64,000 nt of DNA from Sphingomonadaceae bacterium (GCA_020850455.1 JADZEQ010000002.1:1-64000), one strand, 5' to 3'. Positions 25,258-33,762 are shown, counted from the stretch's first letter. Translations and numbers: made by a program. Notes: generated by a model not told the origin, from the sequence alone.

Positions 25258-26163
25258 TTAGTTGGGCGTGGCGCTGGTATATTTGGCGATCAGCGCCGCG
25301 CGCATCGCCGGTGTGACGCCAAGCGCCTGTTCGAGATAGGCATCAATGCTGCCATAACGTTCGATAATCGCGTCGAGACTGGCGTTCAAATAGCTGGCAT
25401 CGACGCCGGTCAGCGCGGCGAGCACTTCGGGCGGAATATTGTGCAGCATCGCATTGGCGGCATTATTGGTTGGCGTCGGGCGATAATATCGGTTGGATAA
25501 GAGATAGTCAGCCAGCACCGTTTCGCGCGGCACATGGAGCGCGAGGAGGAAGAGCGCCGAACCCAGCCCGGTGCGGTCCTTGCCCGCTGAACAATTCATC
25601 ACCACCGCGCCGTCGGTCACCGCTAAATCGGCGAACAGGCTGCGGTAATTTTCGACCATGTTAAAGGGCAGTTGCCGGTACATTTGCGCGGTAACAGCAC
25701 GCGCATGTTCGGGCGTGATCGGCCCGCCGCCCGCACCGAGTGCGGCCAGAAATTCGCGCATGTCGAGCGTATAGTCGCGCGCGAAAATATGCGGCGCATC
25801 ATCGCCCGTCCAGGCAAATGGTTCGGCGGTGCGTTCGCTGGTCGAACGATAATCATGCACCGACCTAATCCCCAAACGGCGCAAGGTCGCGATATCGTGC
25901 GGGGTGAGGCGCGCCATCGACCCCGACCGGAAAACCCGCCCCCACAGAACGTAGCGTCCGTCACTCGTCGCATAGCCGCCTAGGTCACGGAAATTGACCC
26001 CCGCGTCGAGCGCAACCAACCGTTCATGCGCCGCAGCGGGCGCGCTTGCGACGGGCGCAGCCGTGGGTGCAGCGGGCGCGGTTGCGACGCTGGTTGGCGC
26101 ACAAGCGGCGAGCGCCAAGGCGCTAAGGCTGGTGAGGCAGATGAGGTAGGGGCGATCAACCAT
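25258..26163 (-). CDS. Protein tyrosine phosphatase-like lipoprotein
   Basis: A 301-residue protein. A lipobox LALAAC near residue 20 predicts a lipid-anchored envelope protein, followed by an Ala/Pro/Thr-rich linker. The domain starting FRDLGGYATSDGR and the active-site loop CSAGKDRTG (Cys-x5-Arg) belong to the Y_phosphatase3/Siw14-like dual-specificity group. It is convergent with the KstD-like gene (33-base gap) and sits between catabolic genes. Substrates could be phosphoproteins or phosphoinositide-like or sugar phosphates; being outside the cytoplasm argues for small phosphorylated molecules. Its relevance to the pathway is unclear. Confidence 0.82.
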   Translation of the reverse strand: MVDRPYLICLTSLSALALAACAPTSVATAPAAPTAAPVASAPAAAHERLVALDAGVNFRDLGGYATSDGRYVLWGRVFRSGSMARLTPHDIATLRRLGIRSVHDYRSTSERTAEPFAWTGDDAPHIFARDYTLDMREFLAALGAGGGPITPEHARAVTAQMYRQLPFNMVENYRSLFADLAVTDGAVVMNCSAGKDRTGLGSALFLLALHVPRETVLADYLLSNRYYRPTPTNNAANAMLHNIPPEVLAALTGVDASYLNASLDAIIERYGSIDAYLEQALGVTPAMRAALIAKYTSATPN

Positions 26164-26174
26164 GGTGTGTTCCT

Positions 26175-26819
26175 TTAATCCGCGCGAACTTTGACGCGCG
26201 GGGCGGCGCTGCCCCGCCGCATGAAATCCAGAAAACCATCGATTGGCGCGGGTTCGGGGACTGGCGACCCATCATCACCGTCGCGCGCCCAAAATTCGGC
26301 AAAGCTGGGGAAGAGCTTGTGAAAATTGCCCTCCACCCATTCGCTGCCCGGCCAGCGCATCTTATTCTCCCCCATCGGCGGGGCATTAAGGTCGGTCGCA
26401 TACCAATAAAGCGGCAGACGGCGGTCAAAATACCAGCGGCCATCGACCCGCCGATAATTATCGGCATAGAGCATCTGCATAATCACCCATTCGCCGCCGC
26501 GGGCATGCCCGGCAACCGGTGTTTCATGCTCATTTTTGGAATAGACGATACCCTGCGCATGGTCGGCATCGATAAATTCGATAATATGCCCGCCGATATG
26601 GTGTGACGTCCCGGTAAAGGGCGAACGCAATGTCTGGTCCATATAGGCGCGCAAGGCCGCCCGACCGCTCGCCCCCTTGCCAACGCGAACATCGGCGGGG
26701 AATAATTGCACCATCGCGTTCATGTCCCGCATGTCGAGCGCAAGCGCATATTTGGCGGGCAATTGACGGATGGCGTCGAGCGATTCAAGCCGGTCGATGC
26801 GCGATTCAAGGTCGGTCAT
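26175..26819 (-). CDS. SnoaL-like / NTF2-fold protein, second copy
   Basis: About 214 residues from the ATG at 26819, with AAGGAT upstream. LESRIDRLESLDAIRQLPAKYALALDMRD is the family's N-terminal helix pattern, and HIIEFIDADHAQGIVYSKNEH and YRRVDGRWYFDRRLPLYW are the sheet. It has a longer C-terminal tail than the first SnoaL-like protein. It is divergent from an SDR gene across operator copy F and probably co-transcribed with the phosphatase gene (12-base gap). A role as a ring isomerase, dehydratase or binding protein is possible. Confidence 0.77.
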   Translation of the reverse strand: MTDLESRIDRLESLDAIRQLPAKYALALDMRDMNAMVQLFPADVRVGKGASGRAALRAYMDQTLRSPFTGTSHHIGGHIIEFIDADHAQGIVYSKNEHETPVAGHARGGEWVIMQMLYADNYRRVDGRWYFDRRLPLYWYATDLNAPPMGENKMRWPGSEWVEGNFHKLFPSFAEFWARDGDDGSPVPEPAPIDGFLDFMRRGSAAPRVKVRAD

Positions 26820-26856
26820 GCAATATCCTTCGCGCCGATTATTCCCCATAACCATA

Positions 26857-26899
26857 ACGCAATCAATGGATTTATTCCTTGCCAACCATCGAAATGCGT
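26857..26899. promoter_or_regulatory. Operator copy F (boxes 1 and 2 only)
   Basis: ACGCA (26857-26861) and TGCGT (26895-26899) are exact and are 33 bases apart, like boxes 1 and 2 of the other copies. The expected box 3 position (26920-26924) reads TGCGA, which does not match in the right orientation. It lies in the divergent region between the SnoaL-like and SDR genes. Confidence 0.5.
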
Positions 26900-26937
26900 A
26901 GAATCATGGGGCAAATTTTTGCGAGTGGGAGCGATAT

Positions 26938-27681
26938 ATGCGATTCAAGGACAAGCGGGTCATCATCACTGGCGCCGCATCGGGCATCGGCCGGGCGACC
27001 GCCTTGCTGTTCGCGGCAGAGGGGGCGCGGGTGGTTGCCGCAGACCGTGATGCCGCCGGCCTCTCCCAAACCGCCGCGCTCGCCACCGCGCCCATCGACA
27101 CCGTCACCTTTGACATTACCGATGTTGCCGCCTGTCAGTCGTTGGTCGCGGGGGCGGCAAAGGACGCGGGGATCGACATTTTGTGCAATATTGCCGGGGT
27201 GCTCGACTGGGGGGTGACGGCGGATTTTGATGAGGCGCGCTTTGCCCGTATCGTCGCCGTCAACCTGACCGGCACCTATGCCATGTGTCGTGCCACCCTC
27301 CCCTACCTCGTCGAAAGCGGCGGCAATATCGTCAACATCGCATCGACCGCCGGGTTACAGGGGGTGCCCTACACCGTTGCCTATGCCGCATCGAAACATG
27401 GCGTGATCGGCCTTACCAAGAGCCTTGCGGTTGAATATGCATCGCGCGGGGTGCGGGTGAATGCGGTCTGCCCCGGCCATGTCGACACGCCGATGACCCG
27501 CAACCCACCGCCTACCGACGACATCGACTGGTCGTTGATGATGCGCAACGCCCCCAAGCTGGCGGACGGGATTTGCACGCCGGAGGATATTGCCGCCATG
27601 CTCGCCTTCCTCGCCGCCGATAGCGGGCGCAAGATCACCGGCGCGATCTTTACCGTCGATGGCGGGCAATTGGCCGGATAG
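26938..27681 (+). CDS. Short-chain dehydrogenase/reductase (SDR)
   Basis: A 247-residue classical SDR with TGAASGIGRA, VAADRD after strand two (NAD-type Asp), a CNIAG motif in place of NNAG, a Ser in NIASTAGLQG and YAASK. It ends FTVDGGQLAG. The ATG at 26938 has GGGAG upstream. It is followed after eight bases by the dioxygenase gene, forming a two-gene plus-strand unit at the right edge of the catabolic cluster. Confidence 0.88.
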   Translation: MRFKDKRVIITGAASGIGRATALLFAAEGARVVAADRDAAGLSQTAALATAPIDTVTFDITDVAACQSLVAGAAKDAGIDILCNIAGVLDWGVTADFDEARFARIVAVNLTGTYAMCRATLPYLVESGGNIVNIASTAGLQGVPYTVAYAASKHGVIGLTKSLAVEYASRGVRVNAVCPGHVDTPMTRNPPPTDDIDWSLMMRNAPKLADGICTPEDIAAMLAFLAADSGRKITGAIFTVDGGQLAG

Positions 27682-27689
27682 GAGCGAGG

Positions 27690-28526
27690 ATGATGGCAAA
27701 GATCGAAATTCGGCCGATGTCGCAGCATGTGGGGAGCGAGATGCTGGGCATCGACCTTGCCCGCATCGATGCCGAGGGGGCGGCAGCGGTCAAAGCGCTG
27801 CTCGCCGAACGCGGGCTGGTCGTCTTTCGCGACCAGCAATTGCGTGAGGCTGACCATATCGCCTTTGCCCGCGCCATCGGCCCGATCGTCGTCAACCAAT
27901 ATTTCCCGGAAAATGGCGGCTACCCTGAAATTGCCGAGGTACGCAAAGCAGAAAAGCAAATGACCAACATCGGCGGTGGCTGGCACACCGACCATAGCTA
28001 TGACCAGATACCGGCGATGGGCTCCATCCTCGTCGCGCGCGAACTGCCATCGCGGGGCGGCGACACCTTATTTTCGAGCATGCACGCCGCCTATGACGCG
28101 TTATCGGATGGGCTGAAGGCAACGCTGGAGGGGATGCGCGCAGTCCACACCGCCGACCATATTTATGGGCCGCAGGGTTTTCTGGCCAATTCGGACCAAG
28201 GGGCCGATTTGAAGGGGCGCGAACTGACCACCCACGCCGTCCATCCGGTGATCATCCGCCACCCCGACACGGGGCGTAAAATCCTCTATGTCAATTCGGC
28301 CTTCACCACCCATTTTGAGGGTTGGACGCGCGATGAGAGCCTGCCCTTGCTCAACTATCTCTATATGTTGGGGGCAGAGGAACGCTTTCAATGTCGCCTG
28401 CAATGGGCGCCGGGCACCGTTGCCATCTGGGATAATCGTTCGACATGGCATTATGCGCTGAATGATTATCAGGGCGAACGGCGCTTGATGCACCGCATCA
28501 CCATCGACGGCGTGCCGATTGATTAA
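27690..28526 (+). CDS. TauD/TfdA-family Fe(II)/2-oxoglutarate dioxygenase
   Basis: A 278-residue enzyme with the H-x-D iron motif in GGWHTDHSY (about 91-99), the family block LPSRGGDTLF, and the distal His and 2-oxoglutarate-binding Arg in TWHYALNDYQGERRLMHR near the C-terminus. Such enzymes hydroxylate a substrate such as taurine, 2,4-D or an alkyl sulfate, with decarboxylation of 2-oxoglutarate. Coupled to an SDR, it may carry out hydroxylation followed by oxidation, or ether or sulfonate cleavage. It is the last catabolic gene before housekeeping DNA. Confidence 0.87.
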   Translation: MMAKIEIRPMSQHVGSEMLGIDLARIDAEGAAAVKALLAERGLVVFRDQQLREADHIAFARAIGPIVVNQYFPENGGYPEIAEVRKAEKQMTNIGGGWHTDHSYDQIPAMGSILVARELPSRGGDTLFSSMHAAYDALSDGLKATLEGMRAVHTADHIYGPQGFLANSDQGADLKGRELTTHAVHPVIIRHPDTGRKILYVNSAFTTHFEGWTRDESLPLLNYLYMLGAEERFQCRLQWAPGTVAIWDNRSTWHYALNDYQGERRLMHRITIDGVPID

Positions 28527-28802
28527 CTGGCCGGGCGCTGCTTTGCGCCGTTCGTACAATTGCCACCCGTAATCGCCAACCCAGCCAGCCATAGCGCGTG
28601 GATGCTGTTTTTGGCGACGACGACGCTGGCGGGTGCGGCGTGGCTGGTCCATGGCGTGGCTGGTCCATGGCGTGCTGGCACAGGCGAACGCCGCACCACA
28701 AGGTACAGGCTGAATCACGGCACAAGCCGCGCCTAGCGGTGATTTCGCCTTTGCCGCTTGTGCTTACTTTGCAAGCGACGCAAAAATCGCTAGTCGCTGG
28801 CC
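28527..28802. other. Intergenic stretch with a 16-base tandem duplication
   Basis: Between the dioxygenase and transporter genes no convincing gene is seen. GCGTGGCTGGTCCATG occurs twice in tandem (28638-28653 and 28654-28669). The frame beginning ATGCTGTTTTTGGCG would encode a short hydrophobic peptide ending in a signal-peptide-like LAQANAA if one unit were removed, so the duplication may have broken a small ORF. Confidence 0.35.
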
Positions 28803-29474
28803 ATGACGGAAAATCATGCTGGTTCGCTCACCCGATCACTATTTCTCTATGCCATAATTTATGGCGGCATGGTGGTGCTGGGCGGCGTGCTCGGCAATAA
28901 ACAGGTCGCGCTCGGCCCCATGGCGGTGGAGGCGGGGATCTTCCCCTTTTTGACGCTGGTTGCGCTGTCGAGCGCGGTCGCCGAACTCCATGGACAATCC
29001 ACCGCAAACCGGCTGGTGCTGTGGGGTTTCATCCCCCTCATCCTTTCGATTTTGCTGACCCTGTTGGTGCTCAGCCTGCCCGCTGCCCCCGCGATGGAGG
29101 CGGCGCGGTTGGCGTCTTTTGAGATGATTTTGGGACAAAGCCCGCGGCTGATGGCGGCAGGCATCGTCGCCTATGGCACGTCGCAATTGCTGAACGTCAC
29201 CATCTTTGCCGCCTTGCGCGGGCGGCAGGCTGCGGGCGCACGCACGACATGGCTGGCGGTGCGCGGCGCGATTGCCAGCGCGCTGTCGCAAATCGTCGAT
29301 ACATTATTGTTCGTCACCATCGCCTTTTTGGGGGTTTTCCCCATCGGCCAATTATTGGCGGGGCAGATGCTGGCCAAGGTTGTGCTGTCGTTCGTCGCCA
29401 TCCCCTTCATCATCACCGGACTGGTGGCGCTGGGACGGCAGTTGGACAGCGGCAAGGGGGATTTCACGCTATGA
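28803..29474 (+). CDS. yhhQ: Queuosine precursor transporter, YhhQ/VUT family
   Basis: A 223-residue integral membrane protein with about six helices. The [23 protein letters not shown] start, the AELHGQ loop, and [17 protein letters not shown] match the YhhQ family that imports queuine precursors (preQ0/preQ1). Its stop overlaps the start of argB (ATGA), so the two are co-translated although they are functionally unrelated. The membrane topology and length agree with the family. Confidence 0.85.
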   Translation: MTENHAGSLTRSLFLYAIIYGGMVVLGGVLGNKQVALGPMAVEAGIFPFLTLVALSSAVAELHGQSTANRLVLWGFIPLILSILLTLLVLSLPAAPAMEAARLASFEMILGQSPRLMAAGIVAYGTSQLLNVTIFAALRGRQAAGARTTWLAVRGAIASALSQIVDTLLFVTIAFLGVFPIGQLLAGQMLAKVVLSFVAIPFIITGLVALGRQLDSGKGDFTL

Positions 29475-30364
29475 CCACGCCTGATCCAGCCCAAAAAGCC
29501 GAGATTTTGGCAGAGGCCCTCCCCTACCTCCAACGCTATGCCGGCAAGACCTTTGTTATCAAATATGGCGGCCATGCCATGGGCGACCCGACAGCGGCGG
29601 CCAATTTTGCGCGCGATGTCGTCTTGTTGAAACAGGTCGGCATTAACCCCGTCGTCGTCCATGGCGGCGGGCCGCAAATTGGCGCGATGCTTGGCAAATT
29701 GGGGGTCGAAAGCAATTTCGTCGATGGCCTGCGCGTTACCGATGCCGAAACCGCCAAGGTCGCCGAAATGGTGTTGTCGGGCGCGATCAACAAGGAAATC
29801 GTCGGCTGGATTGGCCAAGCGGGCGGGCGCGCCATTGGCCTGTCGGGCAAGGATGGCGGTTTGGTCCGCGCACACCCGATGCGCCGCATCCGCCGTGACC
29901 CCGACAGCAATATAGAGAAGAATATCGACCTCGGCTTTGTCGGCGAACCGGCGCGGGTCGACCGCAGTGTCATCGACACACAGGTTGCTGCAGGCTTCAT
30001 CCCCGTCATTGCGCCGATTGCGGGGGGGGAGGATGGTGCGACCTATAATATCAATGCCGACACGATGGCGGGTGCCATTGCCGCCGCATTGGGCGCGGCG
30101 CGACTGTTCCTGCTGACCGATGTGCCCGGTGTACTCGACAAAGAGGGCAATTTGATTTCGGATTTGACCCCTGACAAAATCGCGCGGCTGAAATCCGACG
30201 GCACGATTACCGGCGGCATGTTGCCCAAAATTGATACCTGCGTTTCGGCGGTGGTCGGCGGGGCGGAGGCTGCGGTCATTTTGGACGGGCGGGTGGCGCA
30301 TGTCGTGCTGCTCGAAATCTTCACCCAGGCGGGCGCGGGCACTTTGGTGCGCAAGCCCGGTTAA
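29471..30364 (+). CDS. argB: Acetylglutamate kinase
   Basis: About 297 residues from the ATG at 29471. It catalyses the phosphorylation of N-acetylglutamate in arginine synthesis. The N-terminal [10 protein letters not shown], the [13 protein letters not shown] glycine loop, the arginine-sensing-type N-terminal helix and the C-terminal [16 protein letters not shown] are characteristic. The [15 protein letters not shown] segment is the nucleotide site. The track start at 29249 is a long upstream shadow. No other arg gene is adjacent. Confidence 0.95.
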   Translation: MTTPDPAQKAEILAEALPYLQRYAGKTFVIKYGGHAMGDPTAAANFARDVVLLKQVGINPVVVHGGGPQIGAMLGKLGVESNFVDGLRVTDAETAKVAEMVLSGAINKEIVGWIGQAGGRAIGLSGKDGGLVRAHPMRRIRRDPDSNIEKNIDLGFVGEPARVDRSVIDTQVAAGFIPVIAPIAGGEDGATYNINADTMAGAIAAALGAARLFLLTDVPGVLDKEGNLISDLTPDKIARLKSDGTITGGMLPKIDTCVSAVVGGAEAAVILDGRVAHVVLLEIFTQAGAGTLVRKPG

Positions 30365-30375
30365 AGGATAACCCC

Positions 30376-30681
30376 ATGCTGTTACTTTCCTTTCTGCAGG
30401 CGATTGGGATCATCCTGCAGGTGGCATCGACCATCATCATTGTGCAGGCGATCCTGTCCTACATGGTCGCATTCAACGTCATTTCGCTGTCGAATGATAC
30501 ATTTCGCGCGATCTGGACATCGCTCGATAAATTGACCGAACCGCTCTATCGCCCGATCCGGCGAATCTTGCCGGACATGGGGGCGCTCGACCTGTCGCCG
30601 CTCGTCGTTCTGGCCATCATCCAGATATTGCGTGGCCCGGTGCTCGGCTATTTCACCTACCTCGCCTATAATATGATGTGA
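30376..30681 (+). CDS. YggT family membrane protein
   Basis: A 101-residue protein with two hydrophobic segments (about 5-30 and 65-95) and the family signature [23 protein letters not shown]. YggT proteins are small inner-membrane proteins linked to cell division or osmotic tolerance in some bacteria; biochemical function is not established. It lies between argB and folD with short gaps, likely in one operon. Confidence 0.88.
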   Translation: MLLLSFLQAIGIILQVASTIIIVQAILSYMVAFNVISLSNDTFRAIWTSLDKLTEPLYRPIRRILPDMGALDLSPLVVLAIIQILRGPVLGYFTYLAYNMM

Positions 30682-30691
30682 TGGGGCGGAA

Positions 30692-31618
30692 ATGACGACC
30701 GCCAGCGCACACATCATCGATGGCAAAGCCTTTGCAGCGGCGCTGCGCCGCCGTGTCGCCGTGGCGGCGGCAGATTTTGCCGCGCGCAGCGGACGGCCAG
30801 CGGGGCTCGCCGTTGTCTTGGTCGGCGATGACCCGGCAAGCCATGTTTATGTGGCGAGCAAGGCCAAACAGACACTCGAAGCCGGAATGGCGAGCTTTGA
30901 GCATCGCCTGCCCGCAGATGTGGATGAAGCCAGCCTGCTCGCCCTGATCGACCGGTTGAACGGCGATGATGCGGTCGATGGTATTTTGGTGCAATTGCCA
31001 CTGCCCGCGCAGATTGACGAAGCGCGCATTTTGACGCGGATTGACCCGGACAAGGATGTCGATGGCTTTCACCCGGTCAATGTCGGACGGCTGGCAACGG
31101 GGCTTCATGGCTTTGTCCCCTGCACCCCGCTTGGCTGTTTATTGCTGCTGCGCGATGTGCTGGGCGATGTCGCGGGCAAGGATGCCATCGTCATCGGGCG
31201 GAGCAATATCGTCGGCAAGCCGATGGCCGCCTTGCTGACCAATGCCAGCGCCACCGTCACCATCGCGCATAGCCGCACCCGCGATTTGGCCGAAAAATGC
31301 CGCGCGGCGGACATCATCGTCGCCGCGGTTGGCCGGCCGCATTTTGTCCCGGCCGATTGGGTAAAGCCGGGGGCCACCGTCATCGATGTGGGCATCAACC
31401 GCATCCCCGCCCCTGAAAAGGGCGAAGGCAAGACACGGCTGGTCGGCGATGTCGATTTTGCGGGCGTCGCCGGGGTGGCGGGCGCCGTTACCCCCGTGCC
31501 GGGCGGGGTCGGGCCAATGACCATCGCCTGCCTGTTGCGCAATACGATTGTCGCGGCACACCGTCGCTGCGGATTGGCGCTCGACCTCGACACGCTCGAC
31601 CGAGAGGCGAAAGCATAG
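30692..31618 (+). CDS. folD: Bifunctional methylenetetrahydrofolate dehydrogenase / methenyl-THF cyclohydrolase
   Basis: A 308-residue cytoplasmic enzyme of one-carbon metabolism, interconverting 5,10-methylene-, methenyl- and 10-formyl-THF. Visible blocks are [13 protein letters not shown] with the catalytic Lys, [24 protein letters not shown], the NADP loop [13 protein letters not shown] and the final [11 protein letters not shown]. Length is normal for the family. It is followed after a few bases by the MarC-family gene. Confidence 0.95.
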   Translation: MTTASAHIIDGKAFAAALRRRVAVAAADFAARSGRPAGLAVVLVGDDPASHVYVASKAKQTLEAGMASFEHRLPADVDEASLLALIDRLNGDDAVDGILVQLPLPAQIDEARILTRIDPDKDVDGFHPVNVGRLATGLHGFVPCTPLGCLLLLRDVLGDVAGKDAIVIGRSNIVGKPMAALLTNASATVTIAHSRTRDLAEKCRAADIIVAAVGRPHFVPADWVKPGATVIDVGINRIPAPEKGEGKTRLVGDVDFAGVAGVAGAVTPVPGGVGPMTIACLLRNTIVAAHRRCGLALDLDTLDREAKA

Positions 31619-31625
31619 GCTCTAT

Positions 31626-32252
31626 ATGATCGACCTGTTTATTTCCGCCTTTGTCACCCTGTTCGTCGTCATCGATCCGCCGGGCTGCGCGCCAATTTAT
31701 GCCAGCCTGTCAAGCGGGGCGAGCGATGCCCAGCGCCGTTCGATGGCGATCCGCGCCGTGCTGATCGCCGGGGGCATATTATTCTTTTTCGCGATGTTCG
31801 GCGAAGCCTTGCTCAGCTTTTTGCACATCGACCTCGACAGTTTTCGCATTGCGGGCGGCATCATGCTGTTCATCATCGCGGTCGATATGGTTTTTGAACG
31901 GCGCACCGAACGCCGCCATGACCGCGCCGAACGCATCCGCGCCACGCCAGAGGTGGAGGATGTGTCGGTATTCCCGATGGCGATGCCGATGATTGCCGGG
32001 CCGGGTTCGATTGCATCGGTCATGCTGCTCGTCGCGCAGAGCGACGGCCTGCCGCGCGCCATGGTGATTTTCGGCGCGCTGGTCCTCGTCCTCCTGCTGA
32101 CACTGGCGGCATTATTGCTCGCCGCGCCGATGATGAAGGTCATCGGGGCCAAGGCCGAAACGGTGGTGACACGCCTGCTCGGCGTATTGCTCGCCGCACT
32201 TGCCGCGCAATTTGTTATCGACGGACTAAAGGCGAGTTTCGTCAGCCTGTAA
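31626..32252 (+). CDS. MarC-family integral membrane protein
   Basis: About 208 residues from the ATG at 31626. Six predicted membrane segments, with VVIDPPGCAPIYASL near the start and PMAMPMIAGPGSIASVM in the middle, both conserved MarC-family blocks. The family was once called antibiotic-resistance proteins but its function is unknown. It follows folD with a short gap and is convergent with the OmpA-like lipoprotein gene. Confidence 0.88.
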   Translation: MIDLFISAFVTLFVVIDPPGCAPIYASLSSGASDAQRRSMAIRAVLIAGGILFFFAMFGEALLSFLHIDLDSFRIAGGIMLFIIAVDMVFERRTERRHDRAERIRATPEVEDVSVFPMAMPMIAGPGSIASVMLLVAQSDGLPRAMVIFGALVLVLLLTLAALLLAAPMMKVIGAKAETVVTRLLGVLLAALAAQFVIDGLKASFVSL

Positions 32253-32258
32253 CGCGCC

Positions 32259-32921
32259 TCAGCTTTGTTCGACGGGGACGATGCGGATTTCGACCCGACG
32301 GTTGCAGGCATAGCCCGCGTCGCTGGTTTCCGCGCATTTGGGCTGGCTTTCGCCATAGCCGTGTGTCGCCATGCGCACCGACTGCACCCCTTGTCGGGCC
32401 AGATAATCGGCGACCGCGCCGGCGCGCCGTTCGGACAGCCCCTGATTATAAAAGTCGGTGCCGCGTGTGTCGGTGTGCCCCAAAATGTCGATGCTGGTGC
32501 TGGGGTAATCGCGCAGCGTCCCGGCAACCTGATTCAGCGTCGATTGAAACTGCGGTGAAATCGCCGCGCTGTCATAAGCAAAGGTGACATCGCCCGGCAT
32601 GTTGAGCACCAATTGGTCGCCCTGCCGTTCCACCTCCACCCCGGTTCCCGCGGTCTGGCGGCGCAACTGCGCCTCTTGCCGGTCCATATAATGACCGATG
32701 CCCGCGCCCGCGACCGCGCCAATCCCCGCGCCCAAAATGCGTTCGGTACGGTCATGCCGTCCGCCGACGATATCGCCGAGCAGATAGCCACCCGCCGCGC
32801 CCAATACCCCGCCAATCGCCGCACGCGACAGGCGCTGGTTGCCGGTTTCGGGGTTGGTGACGCAGGCGGCGGTGCTCAGCAGCAAGCCGGTGGCGGCGGT
32901 AAGGCCAAGAAATGAACGCAT
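32259..32921 (-). CDS. OmpA/YiaD-family outer-membrane lipoprotein
   Basis: About 220 residues from the ATG at 32921. A lipobox STAAC at residue 20 predicts lipidation. A glycine-zipper region (GGVLGAAGGYLLGDIVGG and GAGIGAVAGAGIGHYMD) is followed by a C-terminal OmpA domain with ILGHTDTRGTDFYNQGLSERRA and CNRRVEIRI, which binds peptidoglycan. YiaD-like proteins tether the outer membrane to the cell wall. Convergent with marC-like gene; its promoter faces the membrane-protein/XRE pair. Confidence 0.9.
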   Translation of the reverse strand: MRSFLGLTAATGLLLSTAACVTNPETGNQRLSRAAIGGVLGAAGGYLLGDIVGGRHDRTERILGAGIGAVAGAGIGHYMDRQEAQLRRQTAGTGVEVERQGDQLVLNMPGDVTFAYDSAAISPQFQSTLNQVAGTLRDYPSTSIDILGHTDTRGTDFYNQGLSERRAGAVADYLARQGVQSVRMATHGYGESQPKCAETSDAGYACNRRVEIRIVPVEQS

Positions 32922-33009
32922 GGCAATTTCCTTTCGGTTTGGAATGTGCCCACCCCGCCCTGAACGCACGATGAAACCCGCGCAAGACAAGCGATATTGT
33001 CATTATGGA

Positions 33010-33056
33010 AAGTTTGCTTGACATATCTGACGAATCATGACAAGTTTGCTTTACAT
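33010..33056 (+). promoter_or_regulatory. Direct repeat AAGTTTGCTTKACAT upstream of a membrane/XRE gene pair
   Basis: AAGTTTGCTTGACAT (33010-33024) recurs as AAGTTTGCTTTACAT (33042-33056), starts 32 bases apart (about three helical turns). The first copy contains a TTGACA-like -35 element. The repeats lie 41-87 bases before the ATG at 33097 and are likely operator sites, perhaps for the XRE regulator encoded downstream. Confidence 0.55.
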
Positions 33057-33096
33057 GAAGGGTGGTGTGCATATGCCGCCTGAAGATGGAGGCCCT

Positions 33097-33522
33097 ATGT
33101 CACGCAGCAACCGCAACCCTGCCTATCGCCGCTATATGTGGCGCAGCCTGCTTATCTCCACCGCCTATATCGCCACCATATTGCTTGCCGTCTGGGCGAT
33201 CCCCGACAATGCGCCAACCGCACCTGCCTATCTGCCCTTTGCCCTGCTGCCCGGCATCATCATTGGCGGCTGGGTCTGGGCGATGGCGCGGCTGCTCGTC
33301 GAATTGCAGGATGAATATCTGCGCTTTTTGGAGGTGCAAAAGATATTGGTCGCCACCGGCGTCACCTTGGCATGGACCGGCGCATGGGGGGTGGCAGAAT
33401 TATTTCTGCCGCACTTGCCCAAAGTGCCGGTCTTCTTTGTCTTTCCGGCCTGGTGCCTCGGCCTCGTGGTCGGGCAATTGGTCGTGCGCATCCGCTTTGG
33501 TGCGGACGGGGGGTGCCCATGA
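33097..33522 (+). CDS. Small four-helix membrane protein of unknown function
   Basis: About 141 residues from the ATG at 33097 (MSRSNRNPAYRRYMWRSL), preceded by GGAGG; the track start at 33037 runs through the repeat region. Four hydrophobic segments are predicted, with a charged LQDEYLRFLEVQK loop between the second and third. It overlaps the XRE regulator gene (ATGA). Such membrane-protein/XRE pairs are seen in many bacteria, usually with the regulator acting on its own operon; the trigger is unknown. No enzymatic motif is visible. Confidence 0.75.
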   Translation: MSRSNRNPAYRRYMWRSLLISTAYIATILLAVWAIPDNAPTAPAYLPFALLPGIIIGGWVWAMARLLVELQDEYLRFLEVQKILVATGVTLAWTGAWGVAELFLPHLPKVPVFFVFPAWCLGLVVGQLVVRIRFGADGGCP

Positions 33523-33710
33523 ACAACCGGTTGAAAGTGCTGCGCGCCGAACGCGACTGGAGCCAGCAGCATCTGGCCGATGCGCTGGGGGTTTCGCGGC
33601 AGAGCGTCAATGCGATTGAAACCGGGCGCTTTGACCCATCCCTCCCCCTCGCCTTTCGGATTGCCGATATTTTTGCATTGCCGATCGAACAAATTTTCCT
33701 GCGCGATTGA
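33519..33710 (+). CDS. XRE-family helix-turn-helix regulator (YozG-like, 63 residues)
   Basis: Starts at the ATG at 33519 overlapping the previous stop. The whole protein is one HTH domain: LKVLRAERDWSQQHLADALG, then VSRQSVNAIETGRFDPSLPLAFRIA, with a short FALPIEQIFL tail typical of minimal XRE proteins. It is probably autoregulatory through the direct repeats at 33010-33056. No toxin or phage gene is near, so a toxin-antitoxin role is unlikely. Confidence 0.9.
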   Translation: MNNRLKVLRAERDWSQQHLADALGVSRQSVNAIETGRFDPSLPLAFRIADIFALPIEQIFLRD

Positions 33711-33762
33711 GCGCAACCCCAACCCAAAATCAGCCCATCATTTTTTGTAAGAGGAGAAGATC

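Noticed and set aside
29171-30301. 376-residue minus-strand ORF over argB
   Set aside because: Antisense shadow of argB; composition rich in Arg, Gln and His.
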